From Elymus sibiricus (taxonomy: Eukaryota; Streptophyta; Magnoliopsida; Poales; Poaceae), in assembly GCA_039707655.1 (NCBI GenBank), contig CM077666.1, positions 307,918,166 through 307,982,165 of the forward strand: DNA of 64,000 nucleotides, written 5' to 3'. Position 1 is the first letter of the stretch, and the number at the start of each line of letters is the position of its first letter. This document shows, in pieces, positions 1 through 11,325 of this stretch. Made by a program: the position numbers and the translations under genes. The notes under the pieces were generated by a model. That model was not told where the DNA came from, made no database searches, and saw only the letters and a list, made by a program, of their open reading frames with translations.

Positions 1-557
1 GAGTTACTCTGTTTGTCATGAACTTAGTACTTTGAGATGCATGCTGGATAGCGGTCTTGGGGGTGGAGTAATAGTAGTAGAAGTCAGTAAGTTTAACGGT
101 CTACTTGTCACAAACGTAATGCCTATATATTAGTTATCTCATGGATGATCATCATAACTATGCGCTTTTCTGTCAATTGCCCAACAGTAATTTGTTTACC
201 CACCGATGCTATTTATGAGAGAGATGCCTCTAGTGAACGCTATGCCCCCCGGGTCCATTCACCTCTATATTAAAACAAATGTTATAATTTCTCGATGTTT
301 TCTTTTACTTTTATTTATTATATCTACCGCTAACAGATTTGATACTTGCAACTGGCAAGAACAAGGGGAGTGACGCCCCCTTGCCTTTGTTGGGTGCAAG
401 CATTTGTTTGTGTGTGTGCAGGTACTGTCAAAGTTGTTTGTGTGCCGTCTCCTGTTGGTTCAATAAACCTTGGTTCTTAACTGAGGGACATACTATCTGC
501 TACTATACTACATCACCCTTCCTCTTTGGGGAAATTCCAACATATTTACAAGTAGCA
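1..557 (+). repeat. E1 5' LTR, 3' part only (Sabrina-like Gypsy)
   Basis: This is the last ~560 bp of an LTR whose start lies left of the window. It matches 2447-2900 closely and is the reverse complement of LTR sequence at 20456-20990 and 25768-26300, so three elements share this LTR end. It ends in CA at 557, eleven bases before a primer binding site, which makes it a 5' LTR in plus orientation. Resemblance to the wheat Sabrina/WHAM group is from memory. Confidence 0.85.
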
Positions 558-568
558 GAAGGAATTTT

Positions 569-586
569 TGGCGCCGTTGCCGGGGA
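569..586 (+). other. Primer binding site, tRNA-Asp type (E1)
   Basis: TGGCGCCGTTGCCGGGGA is the complement of the 3' end of plant tRNA-Asp, the usual primer of Athila-lineage Gypsy elements. It lies eleven bases after the LTR end and fixes E1 as plus-strand. The same site occurs reversed at 14457-14474 and, with one change, at 25739-25756. Confidence 0.9.
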
Positions 587-786
587 GGCTTCACCAGACA
601 AATCAGGTGCCTTTGGATAAACTTATCATTTACTTGTTCTTATCTTCTTTGCCTTTTACCTTTTATTTGCCTTCTTTCTTTTTGCAGAAAAACAAAAATA
701 CCAAAAATACCTTTGTTGCTATCTCTGCTTGTGTTGCTATGTGCCTTCTATTTGCTTGCATCTTTGCTTGCTAAAAAATTATTCGT

Positions 787-972
787 ATGGATCCTTCTCC
801 ACTAACCGGACTCTTCAGAAATTATAATTATGATAAACCAATTGCTAGTGATGAAAATGCTATAAGCTCTTTGAGAGAAAAGATGGAGTTGAATGCACTT
901 CTTTACCATTATGAAGTTTTGAATCGTGAATTTGAAAATTGTTATGAAGTGTTAAAGGAAGAACTTTATTAA
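787..972 (+). CDS. Short ORF at start of E1 coding region
   Basis: This 61-codon ORF starts at the first good ATG after the E1 leader and is rich in Glu, Asn and Leu. It lies 200 bp after the PBS, where a gag-like ORF would begin in a complete element. In the same region a further stretch (973-1108) is interrupted by stops before the longer ORF at 1109, so this is probably the N-terminal part of one broken reading frame. No domain is recognised. It could be a chance ORF, but the position and codon use suggest a decayed element protein. Confidence 0.4.
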   Translation: MDPSPLTGLFRNYNYDKPIASDENAISSLREKMELNALLYHYEVLNREFENCYEVLKEELY

Positions 973-1108
973 ATGATTAATAATAATTCCTTGAATGGTA
1001 AGAATGATTGCAATGTTGTTAGTATGCTTTCTATGAATATCGATGATGCTAATGATATGCAAAGTTATAAGCTTGGGATGATGAGTTTGAGATGAGCATG
1101 ATATTTTT

Positions 1109-1603
1109 ATGCCCCCTACTAATGGAGAAGTTATAAAAGAAAAATATGATAATCTTTATGATTCAAGTGATGAAGATGACACACTTGATATTGCTTTTTA
1201 TGGTGAAACTATATTTGTAGGCTCTATTGATGATGATTTTTATATGCCTACTACTTATTGTAATGATCATGATTGGGGTGATAATTATGATGCTTCTTGT
1301 GATCTTGAGAATTTATTTGAGCCTCATAATGAATCTATTGTTGATAATAAAATTTATAACACTATTAAAAGTGGCTTTGGAAGAGTGTCAACTTTAGGTA
1401 AAAATCCCACTATTTTGGAGAACAATCAATCTTATGAAATTTTTGATAAAAGTGGGTTTGGAGAAGTCATGACTTTCGTTGGTGTTAATCCCACTATTTT
1501 GGAAAATTATAAAACTTTTATGCATGTGGATCATAAAGAGAATATTTTATATGATAGTTATACTATTGAATTTGATTATGATCCTACATTTAATTATTTT
1601 TAG
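1109..1603 (+). CDS. Acidic element-specific protein, E1 copy
   Basis: This 164-codon ORF is rich in Asp, Glu, Asn and Tyr. Its second half (motifs GFGRVSTLGK, YEIFDKSGFGEVMT, MHVDHKEN) is clearly homologous to the minus-strand ORF at 24817-25443, and its tail (VDHKEN..LYD) also to 48126-48398. The protein therefore belongs to a family of non-autonomous Athila-like elements. It shows no gag zinc knuckle, protease or polymerase motif, and I cannot assign a function. Conservation across three separate insertions suggests it was under selection in the source elements. This copy lacks the ERG-containing C-terminal extension seen in EB. Confidence 0.6.
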   Translation: MPPTNGEVIKEKYDNLYDSSDEDDTLDIAFYGETIFVGSIDDDFYMPTTYCNDHDWGDNYDASCDLENLFEPHNESIVDNKIYNTIKSGFGRVSTLGKNPTILENNQSYEIFDKSGFGEVMTFVGVNPTILENYKTFMHVDHKENILYDSYTIEFDYDPTFNYF

Positions 1604-2446
1604 ATATGCAAGCATGATTATATAAATCTTTATATTACTATGCTACCTCTCTTCATATTGAAATTGTTAAAAGTTTTCTTCTTCTTCCTTGCATGTGCTA
1701 AATATTGCTTTCCTTGATAATTTGTTTACTCATAAGATGCATATGCATAGGATGTATGTTAGACTTAAATGTGTTTGTTACATGTTTTATGATTCTCTCT
1801 TTGTGTTTCATTTCTTATCTTTCATGTGAGCATCATTAAAATCTTAAGCCTATCTTAATGGCTATAAAGAAAGAGCTTGTTGGGAGGCAACCCAATAGTT
1901 ATGTTTATTTTTTTCTTTCTGTTTTTATTGTGTCAACATGATTATTGCTACTGTAGTAATTATGTTTGTATTTTTTCTTTTAATTTTTGTGCCAAGTAAA
2001 TCCTTTAGGGTGATTTGGACGATTGTTTATATGGTTATGTGCAGAAACAGAAAGCTTAGCGTCCAGTGCACGAATTTACATTATGTACTGGAAATGGATA
2101 AAATTCTGACATTTTTACACACTATTGCTATGCAAATTGTCTGCGTTTTGCTAATTTTTCAGATTTTTTTGAGTCACAGAAGTATGACTAAAAATTTCAT
2201 CATTACACACTGTTCTGGTTTAGACAGATTCTGTTTTTATTGCATAGTGTGCTTATTTTGAAGTTTCTATGAATAAAAACATAATGTGGATAACCATTGG
2301 AAGAAGTAAACGAAGATACACCTGCAATATAAAACAAACAAAAACACCTGATTATACGAAATCAATTAGAACCCATAAAAGAACACTGTAAACCTAAAAG
2401 TAAACAAACCCTGGGTACAATCAACAGGCCGCGTTCCCATACGGAA
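1604..2446 (+). other. E1 non-coding 3' internal region
   Basis: No supportable gene. It holds an imperfect hairpin at about 1878-1896 (TTGGG arms, CCCAA partner) that is conserved downstream of the homologous ORFs in EB (24761-24780) and EC (48021-48040). An open stretch at 1938-2261 is low-complexity and hydrophobic and looks like translated UTR. 2280-2446 is A-rich and shows nothing further. Confidence 0.6.
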
Positions 2447-2900
2447 ACTTGTCACGGACGTATGCCTATATATTAATTATGCCATAGATGATCATCATAA
2501 CTATACGCTTTTTTGTCAATTGCCCAAGAATAATTTGTTTACCCACCGATGCTATTTATGAGAGAGATGCCTCTAGTGAAAGCTATGGCCACCGGGTCCA
2601 CTCACCTCTATATTAAAACAAATCTTATAATTCCTCATTGTTTTCTTTTACTTTTATTTATTATACCAACCACTACCAAATTTGATACTTGCAACTGACA
2701 AGAACAAGGGGAGTGACGCCCCCTTGCCTTTGTTGGGTGCAAGCATTTGTTTGTGTGTGTGCAGGTACTGTCAAAGTTGTTTGTGTGCCGTCTCCTATTG
2801 GTTCGATAAACCTTGATTTTTAACTGAGTGAAATACTATCTGCTACTATACTACATCACCCATCCTCTTCACTGAAATCCCAACATATTTACAAGTAGCA
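2447..2900 (+). repeat. E1 3' LTR, truncated
   Basis: It matches 107-557 with scattered substitutions and ends in the same AGTAGCA. The LTR start is missing: homology begins abruptly at 2447 with no TG end or polypurine tract before it, so the left part of this LTR and the adjoining internal sequence appear deleted. E2 inserted at its final bases. Confidence 0.8.
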
Positions 2901-2901
2901 G
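2897..2901. repeat. Target-site duplication of E2, left copy
   Basis: AGCAG directly precedes the E2 LTR and is repeated at 15903-15907. Four of its five bases are the terminal bases of the E1 3' LTR. Confidence 0.9.
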
Positions 2902-3984
2902 TGATAACCCACAAGTATAGGGGATCGCAACAGTTTTCGAGGGTAGAGTATTCAACCCAAATTTACTGATTCGACACAAGTGGAGCCAAAGAATATTTGC
3001 AAGTATTAGAAGTTGAGTTGTCAATTCAACCACACATGGAGACTAAATATCTGCAGCAGAGTGATCGGTAGCATAGTAGTATGATAGTTTGATAACAACA
3101 ACAATAATAGTAACAGTAGCAGTAACGGTAGAAGCAGTAGTTTTGTAGCAATTGTGACAGCAGTAGCAACAGTAGTAACTTAGCAAAGAACAATATGTGA
3201 AAAGCTCGCAGGCATTGGATCGGTGATTATGTTGGATAACATTCATCATATAACAGCCATAACCTAGGGCGACACAGAACTAGCTCCAATTCATCAATGT
3301 AATGTAGGCATGTATTCCGTATATAGTCATACGTGCTTGCGATAAGAACTTGCATGACATCTTTTGTCCTACCCTCCCGTGGCAGCGGGGTCCATAAGGA
3401 AACTAAGGGATATTAAGGCCTCCTTTTAATAGAGAACCGGAACAAAGCATTAGCACTTAGTGAATACATGAACTCCTCAAACTACGGCAATCACCGGAAA
3501 GAATCCCAATTATTGTCACCTTGGGGTATGCGGATCATAACGCGTAGCAGGTGCGTATAACTTGCAAGATCGGATCAAGAACACAAATATATTCATGAAA
3601 ACATAAAGGGTTCAGATCTGAAATCATGGCACTCGGGCCCTAGTGACAAGCATTAAGCATAGCAAAGTCATAGCAACATCAATCTCAGAACATAGTGGAT
3701 ACTAGGGATCATACCCTAACAAAACTAACTCGATTACATGATAAATCTCATCCAACTCATCACCGTCCAGCAAGCCTACGAAGGAATTACTCACTCCCGG
3801 CGGTGAGCATCATGAAATTGGTGATGAAGGATGGTTGATGATGACGATGCCGGAAGATCCCCCTCTTCGAAGCCCCAAACGGACTCCAGATCTGGCCTCC
3901 CGATGAAGAACAGAAGGTGGCGGCGGCTCCGTATCGTGAAACGCAATAAAACTTCCTCTCTTATTTTTTTCTCTGGAATTGTGA

Positions 3985-3991
3985 ATTTATA
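3985..3991 (-). promoter_or_regulatory. TATA box of E2 3' LTR
   Basis: TATAAAT on the minus strand. The same motif is at the equivalent place in the other LTR (15569-15575). It lies 34 bp downstream, on the element strand, of the long inverted repeat. Confidence 0.6.
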
Positions 3992-4025
3992 GGCTAGAGA
4001 TTAGGGTCAGCGGAGCCACGTGGGC

Positions 4026-4085
4026 CCCATGAGCCACCAGGGAGCGCCTGGGGGGGGGGGGTGGCGCGCCCTGGTGCCTCATGGG
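4026..4085. repeat. GC-rich inverted repeat in E2 3' LTR
   Basis: Arms 4026-4048 and 4063-4085 (23 nt each) pair with two mismatches around a G-rich loop. Arm cores are GAGCGCC and GGCGCGCCC. The equivalent structure in the other E2 LTR is at 15610-15665. Confidence 0.8.
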
Positions 4086-4322
4086 CACTGGGTGGCCCCC
4101 CTCCAGTGGGTCTTGGTTCCAGTATTTTTTATTTATTCCATAAAAAATCTCCAAAAAGTTTCATCTAATTCCAAGAACTTTTATTTCTGCACAAAAAACA
4201 ACACCATGGTAGTTCTGCTGAAAACAGCGTCAGTACGGGTTAGTTCCATTCAAATCATGCAAATTAGGGGCCAAAACAAGAGCAAAAGTGTTTGGAAAAG
4301 TAGATATGATGGAGACGTATCA

Positions 4323-4336
4323 ACTCCCCCAAGCTT
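4323..4336 (-). other. Polypurine tract of E2
   Basis: On the minus strand AAGCTTGGGGGAGT ends directly at the 3' LTR, the expected position for plus-strand DNA priming. Confidence 0.8.
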
Positions 4337-4426
4337 AACTCATTGCTTGTCCTCAAGCAATTCAGTTGACAAACTGAAAGTGATAAAGAAAAACTTTTAC
4401 AAACTCTTTTGTTCTTGTATCTATAT

Positions 4427-4431
4427 ATATG
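4427..4431. repeat. Target-site duplication of S1, left copy
   Basis: ATATG, repeated at 8594-8598 directly after the S1 end. Confidence 0.9.
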
Positions 4432-6525
4432 TGTAACATCCCCAGATCTCAACCCTGTCATTAAGCTAATTAATTTGTCATGTCATCTGATTAACCTTGC
4501 TAATTGCCACTTTGGTTCAAACACAATTCAAATTCAAATTCAAATATTAAGTCAAATAATTATTTCTCCAAACAGCAAAATAAAAATGGTCATAATATTG
4601 CAAAAATTCTCAAAGAAATTATAAAAATAAAATCAACATTATCAAAATTCCCAAATTAACCCTAGCATCCAGAAACAGTGACTTAACAGCCACTTTAATC
4701 CATTTTCAATTATGAAAAATTCAAAGGGATTCCAAAATTCCCCAAAACTTTTTGTGGCAGTGCCATAAATTGCAAAGTATTTTTATGGCCAAGACCCACC
4801 TTCTTCAAAAGTCATTTGGAGGCTTAAAATTGTCTGCAAAAGTATTTGTAGAAAAGAAAACAGAAAACAGAGAAAATTGAAAAAGGGAAAAGGCTTACCT
4901 GGCGCTCACCTGAGGCCCGAGCCGGCCCAGCCCGTTAACGCCGTCTCCCACCTGCTCCCGCCTGCGTGTCGTCGCCGCCGTGGCCGAGCGCGCGCGACTC
5001 CGGCCGTTGGCTACCACGGCGCCGGGGCGGGTGGGCGAGGGGATAAGGGCGCCTCCCCTCAGGCCACTGGACGCCCTCGCCACTCCTCTCCATCTCTCTC
5101 TCGCGCCATTCCCTCTCTCCCTCGCTTCCCCGAGCGCCACCGCCGCCGTGCGCCGCTCGAACCGTGGCCTACGTCATCCCCGCGCCGCGCAAGTCTGTCC
5201 GCGAGCTCCGTCGACGTCTTCTATTTCTTGCTCGACCCCGCGTACGAGCCGAAGGCCACTGCATCGCCCGAAACCAGCCTTCTTCCACCTCGGATCACTG
5301 CGGCTCGCCGGCGTCGATCCACTGTGCTGCAGCTCCTAAACCCCTCGCCGGGCTTTCCGTAGCCCCTCGGTGAGCCACCCCGTCGACCCCCTCCTGTACT
5401 TCCCGTTCCTGCTCGCTCCGTCATCGTTCCCGCGTTGCCCGAGCTCGGCGGCGCCATTGCCGGCGAACTGCTCGAAGCAGAGCCGCCCGAGCCCTCCCAC
5501 GATGCCCGTCATGCTCCTGGCGCGCGCAGTAGGCCGCCTAGCCGCTTAGCTCGCCCGAAAACATCTCGGAGCCGCGTTTCCGATCACACCCGAAAACCAC
5601 CGCCGCCTAACCTCGACGCCGGCGATGTTCCGGTCATCCCCGAGGCCCCGCGATAGCTTGTTTGGATGCGGCGTTCCTCGCTCGTTCGAACGAGCCCAAG
5701 AACGCGTGATTTGAGCCCCTGTAGCGAAAACCCGAGCTCGCCGGAGTTCACGGCCGCGTTACGGGCTCGCCGGAGCTCTCTCTGACGCCGGCGCCGATGT
5801 GGCTCGCCTTTGGTCACTGGCAGCCGGGCCCCGCGGGCCCAGTTGACCGCGCTGACCAGGTCAACCTGCTGACGTGGCGGCCACTGTCGCTGACAAGTGG
5901 GCCCCCACTGTTAATTAAACTAATTAAATCGTTTTCTAAATAAACTTAATTAGTTAATCTAATTATACATTGACATGTGGGGCCCAGTAGCTAATTAACC
6001 TAATTAGTTAATTTTAATCACTGATTAGCCACTGTGTCTATGACATGCGGGACCCACTGGTCAGGTTTGACCCTAACCAGCTGGGTTTGACCGCTGACGT
6101 CACTATGACGTCATGCTGACGTCATCAAACTACTGTTTCGGATAATTCAAATTTAAATAAATAAAATAATTCTAGAAATTCTAGAAAATCATTTAAAACT
6201 TTGAAAAGTCATAGAAAATAAACCGTAGCTCGGATCGAAAAACTTTCTACATGAAAGTTGATCAGAAAAATAAGACGAATCCGAATATGTGGTCAAAATG
6301 CTTGCCCATCACTCCTAACTACCTGAACATGGAACCTTCCCCTCCGGTTCAGTATTCCGAAATCAGCCTAAACACCGGGAAAATATCCCAGATATTTTCC
6401 CGCTTCGTCTGCGACATGTAGCAATGCATTAGGGCACCACCAGCACTGCATTTTGCCATGCCATGCACTGTGTTGCATTTGATTGCTTTTATTTATTGTT
6501 GCTTCTCCCTCTTCTCTTCCGTTAG

Positions 6526-6597
6526 ACCCCGAGACCGACGCTGCCCCGCAGGACTGCTACTCTGTCGACGACCCCTCTTTTGCCGCAGAGCAACCAG
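6526..6597 (+). other. Exon-like segment a in S1 LTR
   Basis: It follows a pyrimidine-rich tract and GTTAG, and ends CCAG before GCAAGC, a good GC-type splice donor. The 72 bases are phase 1 at both ends and encode a short acidic peptide (core DPETDAAPQDCYSVDDPSFA). Joined to 8191 it stays in frame. Inference from splice-like signals; no upstream coding exon was identified. Confidence 0.35.
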
Positions 6598-8190
6598 GCA
6601 AGCAAACCCCCTTGACGCATGCCTATATCACCTATTCTTTCTCCCTCGTGCTTGCATTAGATTTTGCTACTGCTTTTGATTGATCCTATACTGTTGCATA
6701 GCCTGTTTATTGTAACTTCTGTTGATACCTGACCGGATATCCTAAATGCCTAGTGTTGGTTGGTAATCCATCTGTGGCCCCTTTTCCTTGTCCTAGTTGC
6801 CCCGCTTAGTTACCTGTGCCCCGTTCGATGTGGTCGACGGGCTGAAACCAGCACATCACCGCACCCCCCCTAAGTTGTTCGACTCCACAGAGTTATCCTC
6901 GAGTGCCGAGGGTGATACCTCTTATCTCACTCCTGATATACCTCTGTGGTACAGCTAGTCGGTTGTGGGATACGGGGGTGATTCCTCTTCCACCACCTCC
7001 GATGAAGCTTCTGTCGTGCAACCCCTCAAGTGTGAATCCATCGAGGGTGAATCCTCTGGGTTCACCTTGACGGTAGCATCGAGTGGGAATTCATCGAGGG
7101 GGATTCCTCGGATTACCCTCTTGATGTTACGGACACACGGTTACCTTTAACTGTTGCACCCTTGTACTGTTATTGCGGGACTGAAGGGACATGCGGTACC
7201 ACCCCGGTAGAGGTGGACCAGAGTTCCCGACAGTCCCCTGGGAAGTCGGGTTGACCTGGAGGGTACCTGCGAGATAATTACGAGGCGAGGCCGGGCAGGC
7301 AGAGACCGCCCTAGAGAGGGATGGGCCTGACCCTTGTTGCACTTCCTCGAGACGGGGCGACAGGAGTACTGATCATCACCGCGAGCTCCTAATAAGTCAC
7401 TAACGGATTTGGGTATTGATCTGAGTTGGCCACTGGCCTATACGCACTACCACCACGCGGGATAATGGTTTAATGGGGCCCTCGGCACCGTATGTATCAG
7501 CCGAAAGCTCTGTCAGACGTCCAGTTCAGCATTGTGGCCGGGTCGGATCGGCGCCCCAGAGGTGGTGCTTGGATCCACCTTGCGCACAACGACCCGGAGT
7601 GCACAGGGCGATGGCCCAAGACCCCTGAGCACTTAGGATGTAGACCGGCGGGGACCTCTCTGCTGAGCTCTAGGTAGGGCTGCGGTGTGTCGATCAGCCG
7701 AGGCCGGTCATGACCCAGAAAAGTGTGTCCAGCCAGAGTTAATCGAGCGTGTTGGGTAGCAGTAGTGCACCCCTGCAGGGAAGATTATCTATTCGAATAG
7801 CCGTGTCCACGGTAACAGGACGCTCAGTGTTGTATCCCGATCTATTACTACTTGAACTGGATACTTTAATTAATTGTAAGCTCCGGGATCGCTTTGTCGC
7901 AGGGAGACGAGGAAGGATCTCTAGGCTTTGCTACACATGCTTATTACTTAATGTTTTACTACTAATCTACACTCCTCTTATGCTGCAAGACCGCTGAAGA
8001 TGCTAGTCTTCGATAGGCTAGGCTTTCCCCTCTATTCTGGCAATTCTGCAGTCTAGTCCACAGATACAGCCATTCCCTTTAATACCGATGCAGACATATC
8101 ATAGTTCTGATGTAAGTCTTGCGAGTACTTTGGATGAGTACTCACGGTTGCTTTGCTTCCCTTTTTCCCATGCCCGTTTGCTGCGACCAG

Positions 8191-8288
8191 ATGATGGAGC
8201 CCCGGAGTCCGCCGCCCCAGCCGACGACTACTACTACACTTCTGGAGGATCCTACTACTACGTGGAGACCGCCGACGACCAGGAGTAG
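8191..8288 (+). other. Exon-like segment b in S1 LTR
   Basis: It follows CTGCGACCAG, an acceptor-like end. The phase-1 reading continues segment a and encodes an acidic, Tyr-rich peptide (DDYYYTSGGSYYYVET) ending in TAG at 8286-8288. It is also open upstream to 8088. This may be the 3' end of a small spliced product of the LTR. Confidence 0.35.
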
Positions 8289-8593
8289 TTTAGGAGGCTC
8301 CCAGGCAGGAGGCCTGCACCTTTTCGATCTGTGTCGTTGTTTTGCCCCGCCTGTTTAAGGATTATCTGTTTTACTTTTATATTTGTACTCAGATATCTAA
8401 TGCTTTCGCTGATGCTTGTTTGACATCGAGCTTATGTATTCGAGCCCTCGAGGCCCCTGGCTTGTAATATAAAGCTCGTATGACCTTTATTTTGTGTTTA
8501 GAGTTGTGTTGTGATATCTTCAAGTGCGTCCCTAGGCTTGATCGTGTGCATTTGCGTGTATGATTAGCGCACGATTAAGTCTGGGGCGTCACA

Positions 8594-8598
8594 ATATG
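8594..8598. repeat. Target-site duplication of S1, right copy
   Basis: ATATG, identical to 4427-4431. Confidence 0.9.
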
Positions 8599-10632
8599 CT
8601 TAAATAGTACCCAAGTTTTCAGCAAAGATTATAACTAACCATGCAAATGATAACTCTTAGAAATTATCTTCACTCATATCAATGGCATAATCAACTAGCG
8701 GGCAATAATAAGACATCTCAAATGCCAACACTTTGTCAAAACGATCATGATATAATATGACAGCATGGTATCTCGCTAGCCCTTTCTGAGACCGCAAAAC
8801 ATAAATGCAGAGCACCACCAAAGTTCAAGCAGCGACTAAACATTGTAATTCATGGTAGAAGAGATCCAGTCATGATGCACACAACATTAACTATACACTA
8901 TGAATGAGAATGACAATAATGCTCTCAGGTCTGGTGCTTGTTTGAGAAGGTGATGACTCAACAATAAAAGTAAAATAGCATAAAAGTAAATAGATAGGCC
9001 CTTCGTAGAGGGAAGCATAGATTTGCAGAGGTGCCAGAGCTCGAAGCTTAAATCGTAGATAAATAAAATTTTGGGCGGTATACCTTTCCTGTCAATGTCA
9101 CGACCAAGAGTTTTCAATATCTTCCATGCTAAACACATTAGCGGCGGTTCCCAAGCGGTAAAGTAAAGTTTACTCCCCCTCCACCAACAACCACAAGCCA
9201 TGACTAGCTGAATCCTCGGGTGCCCTCCATACCAACAACTTTCCGGGGGAGTTTGTTTTATTATTTGCAGTTTTAATAGTGGGACTGGGCATCCCGTTAC
9301 CAGCCCCTCTCGTGAAAGGACAAGTGAATAGACACTCATCATGAGAATAACCCGCTTAGCATGGAAGATACTGACCGCCCCCTGTCGCTCCATGAGCAGT
9401 ACGGGCACACAAAACATATGTTCATTTGAATTTTTAGAGGTGGCACATGCAAATTTACTTAGAACGGCAGAGTAATACCGCATATAGGTAGATATAGTGG
9501 ACTCATCTGGAATAACTTTGGTTTAAAAGTTTTGATGCACAAGCAGCATTCCCACTTAGTACAGGCGAAGGCTAGCAAATAGGTTGAGAAGCGACCAGCT
9601 AGAGAGCGAAAACGGTCATAATCATGCATTATGAATAATCAACATTGAATACTAGCATGAGTAGGATATAAGCACCATGAACATAAATATCGTGAAGGCT
9701 ATGTTGGTTTTGAATCAACTACATGCGTGAACATGTGCCAAGTCAAGCCACTTGAAACATTCAGAGGAGGATACCATATCATCATACTACATCACAATCA
9801 TTTTAATACATGTTGACACTCAAGATAAATCATTATCCACTCCTAGCTACTTAAGCATGGCATGAGCAACTATAATCTCTAATTGTCATCATAAACATGT
9901 TTAATCATAACATGCTGAATCATGGATACTGAGTTAAACATATTTACAAAAACAAAGAATAAGTTGAGTTCATACCCGCTTTTCCTTGCCATGGTCACTT
10001 CATCAAATCATCATGATTATTGCCTTTCACTTGCACGACCGAATGATATGAAAATAAAAATAGTGCAAGTGTGCCGTGGACTAAGCTGGAATCTGCGAGC
10101 ATTCTATTCAAAGGAGAAGACAAGGTAAAATGGGCTCTTTGTTAGATCAACAGCAACGCATATGAGAGCCACACAACATTTTCAACGTGGTCTTCTCCTT
10201 ACAATGACTCAACAAAAGAAAAGAATTTCAGAGAAACACACTGAAATATTTTTGGAGTTTTTAGTTTTTCTAAAGAAAACAAAATAAAGAAGAAAATGAA
10301 AAACGAGAAAAAGAAAAAAAACTATTTACACGGGAAAGCTCCCAACAAGTAAAAGAAGAAACGGGAAATCTTTTTGGGTTTTCTTTTACTACTATGAAAC
10401 TACAACTAATTAAACTAGAAAGAAAAAACCGAAAAGAAGCGAGAAATGTTTTTGGATTTTCTCAAGTTTTTCGAACACACTAGAAGAAAGCGAGAAAATA
10501 AAACTAGCATGGATTATACAATGAAAAAGTATGAACACCGACAACTGGAATGAAATGTGTGAGCATGAATGTAATGTCGGTGAGAGATACGTACTCCCCC
10601 AAGCTTAGGCTTTTGCCTAGCTTGGTCTACGG
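8599..10632 (-). other. E2 non-coding 3' internal region
   Basis: No gene I can support. The stretch around 8985-9010 (GATAGGCCCTTCG core) recurs at 45638-45655 inside EC, so this is element sequence shared between families. An open frame at 8887-9483 has no domain and reads like UTR. 10200-10500 is strongly A-rich on the plus strand. A polypurine-like copy lies at 10592-10606. Confidence 0.6.
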
Positions 10633-11295
10633 TCATCCGTAGTAGCCATCTGGTCCCATATGAAACTCCTGAGGAGACGGCACCCGAGCGTCCCAATCCT
10701 GGGCCTCCTCCTCTGTCGCTGCCAGTGCGTTCCGGTAAGCAACTATGTCTAGTGGCATAACAGTATATCTATTCCTGGCATGAGAATCAAACAAAGCAGG
10801 TGCATGCAACGGAATAATAGCACGATTATCCTCACTAAAAACCAAGTTGTAACGAATGTGGTGAGGAGGTTCAGGAGCATCAAGGAAGTGGTGGTCCCTC
10901 ATGGACTGGTGATCTAAGTAAACTCTGGGCAACAAGTAATCATGAGGGCGTATGTTAACATTAAAACGTCTCGCTAAGTGAGTAGCATAAATACCACCAT
11001 GAATTTTTCCCTTAGTCCTATTAGTGTGCAAGCGGCGTGCAATGATGGCTCCCAGGTTATAAGTGTTATCATTATGCAATGCGCGGCGTAAAATAGCAAA
11101 GTCAGGTGCACATAGCGCACCACCTTGCTCTCTTGCAGTCAAACATTTCCCTATGAATAGAGCAAAGTAGTGAATAGAGGGAAATTGCAAGCTAGTGGCT
11201 CGGGCTTTCGACACACCCCTTTCCTCTCCCACAGTTAAAGTGTGGAGGAAATCCTCAAACTCCTCCGGTCGAGGCTCTCTGATTTCCCCCATCAA
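10633..11295 (-). CDS. ATHILA-type ORF, C-terminal part
   Basis: This 220-codon frame includes FEDFLHTLTVGEERGVSKAR and FPSIHYFALFIGKCL, which resemble the plant ATHILA ORF-1 protein family (recalled as PF03078). Function is unknown; such ORFs occur in Athila-lineage Gypsy elements. Its N-terminal half is not in this frame: sequence from 11300 back to about 11390 encodes the expected preceding part in another frame, and the tail of the upstream gag-protease frame reads into the start of the same domain. At least two small frameshifts therefore separate them. The initiating Met shown is only the frame limit. Confidence 0.65.
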   Translation of the reverse strand: MMGEIREPRPEEFEDFLHTLTVGEERGVSKARATSLQFPSIHYFALFIGKCLTAREQGGALCAPDFAILRRALHNDNTYNLGAIIARRLHTNRTKGKIHGGIYATHLARRFNVNIRPHDYLLPRVYLDHQSMRDHHFLDAPEPPHHIRYNLVFSEDNRAIIPLHAPALFDSHARNRYTVMPLDIVAYRNALAATEEEAQDWDARVPSPQEFHMGPDGYYG

Positions 11296-11325
11296 AGGGA
11301 ATCAAACATATCTCACAAAATTCAG

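Larger units (their letters stand above)
2902..4322 (-). repeat. E2 3' LTR
   Basis: It begins TGATAACCC and ends GACGTATCA on the plus strand, so on the element strand it runs TGATACGTC to GGTTATCA. It is collinear with 14486-15902 with scattered substitutions and small indels. It carries the TATA box (3985-3991) and the GC-rich inverted repeat at 4026-4085. Confidence 0.95.
4432..8593 (+). mobile_element. S1: large solo LTR (Sukkula/LARD-like)
   Basis: A 4,162-bp unit begins TGTAACATCC, ends GGGGCGTCACA and is flanked by a perfect 5-bp duplication ATATG (4427-4431, 8594-8598). No second internal copy of its ends, no PBS and no polypurine tract were seen, so it is best read as a solo LTR left by LTR-LTR recombination. 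Triticeae LARDs are known for LTRs of about this size. A GC-rich zone (4900-5880) produces several overlapping open frames on both strands, none with a recognisable domain. Orientation is taken from the TGTAACATCC end, shared with the minus-strand LARD LTR at 49471-53451. Confidence 0.85.

Noticed and set aside
4877..5817. Cluster of overlapping long open frames on both strands, resembling a GC-rich gene
   Set aside because: They lie inside the S1 LTR, overlap in several frames, are Pro/Arg/Ala-rich and show no domain. High GC content alone explains the lack of stops.
8887..9483. 198-codon minus-strand frame
   Set aside because: Within the E2 3' non-coding region. Composition is not domain-like and nothing supports translation.
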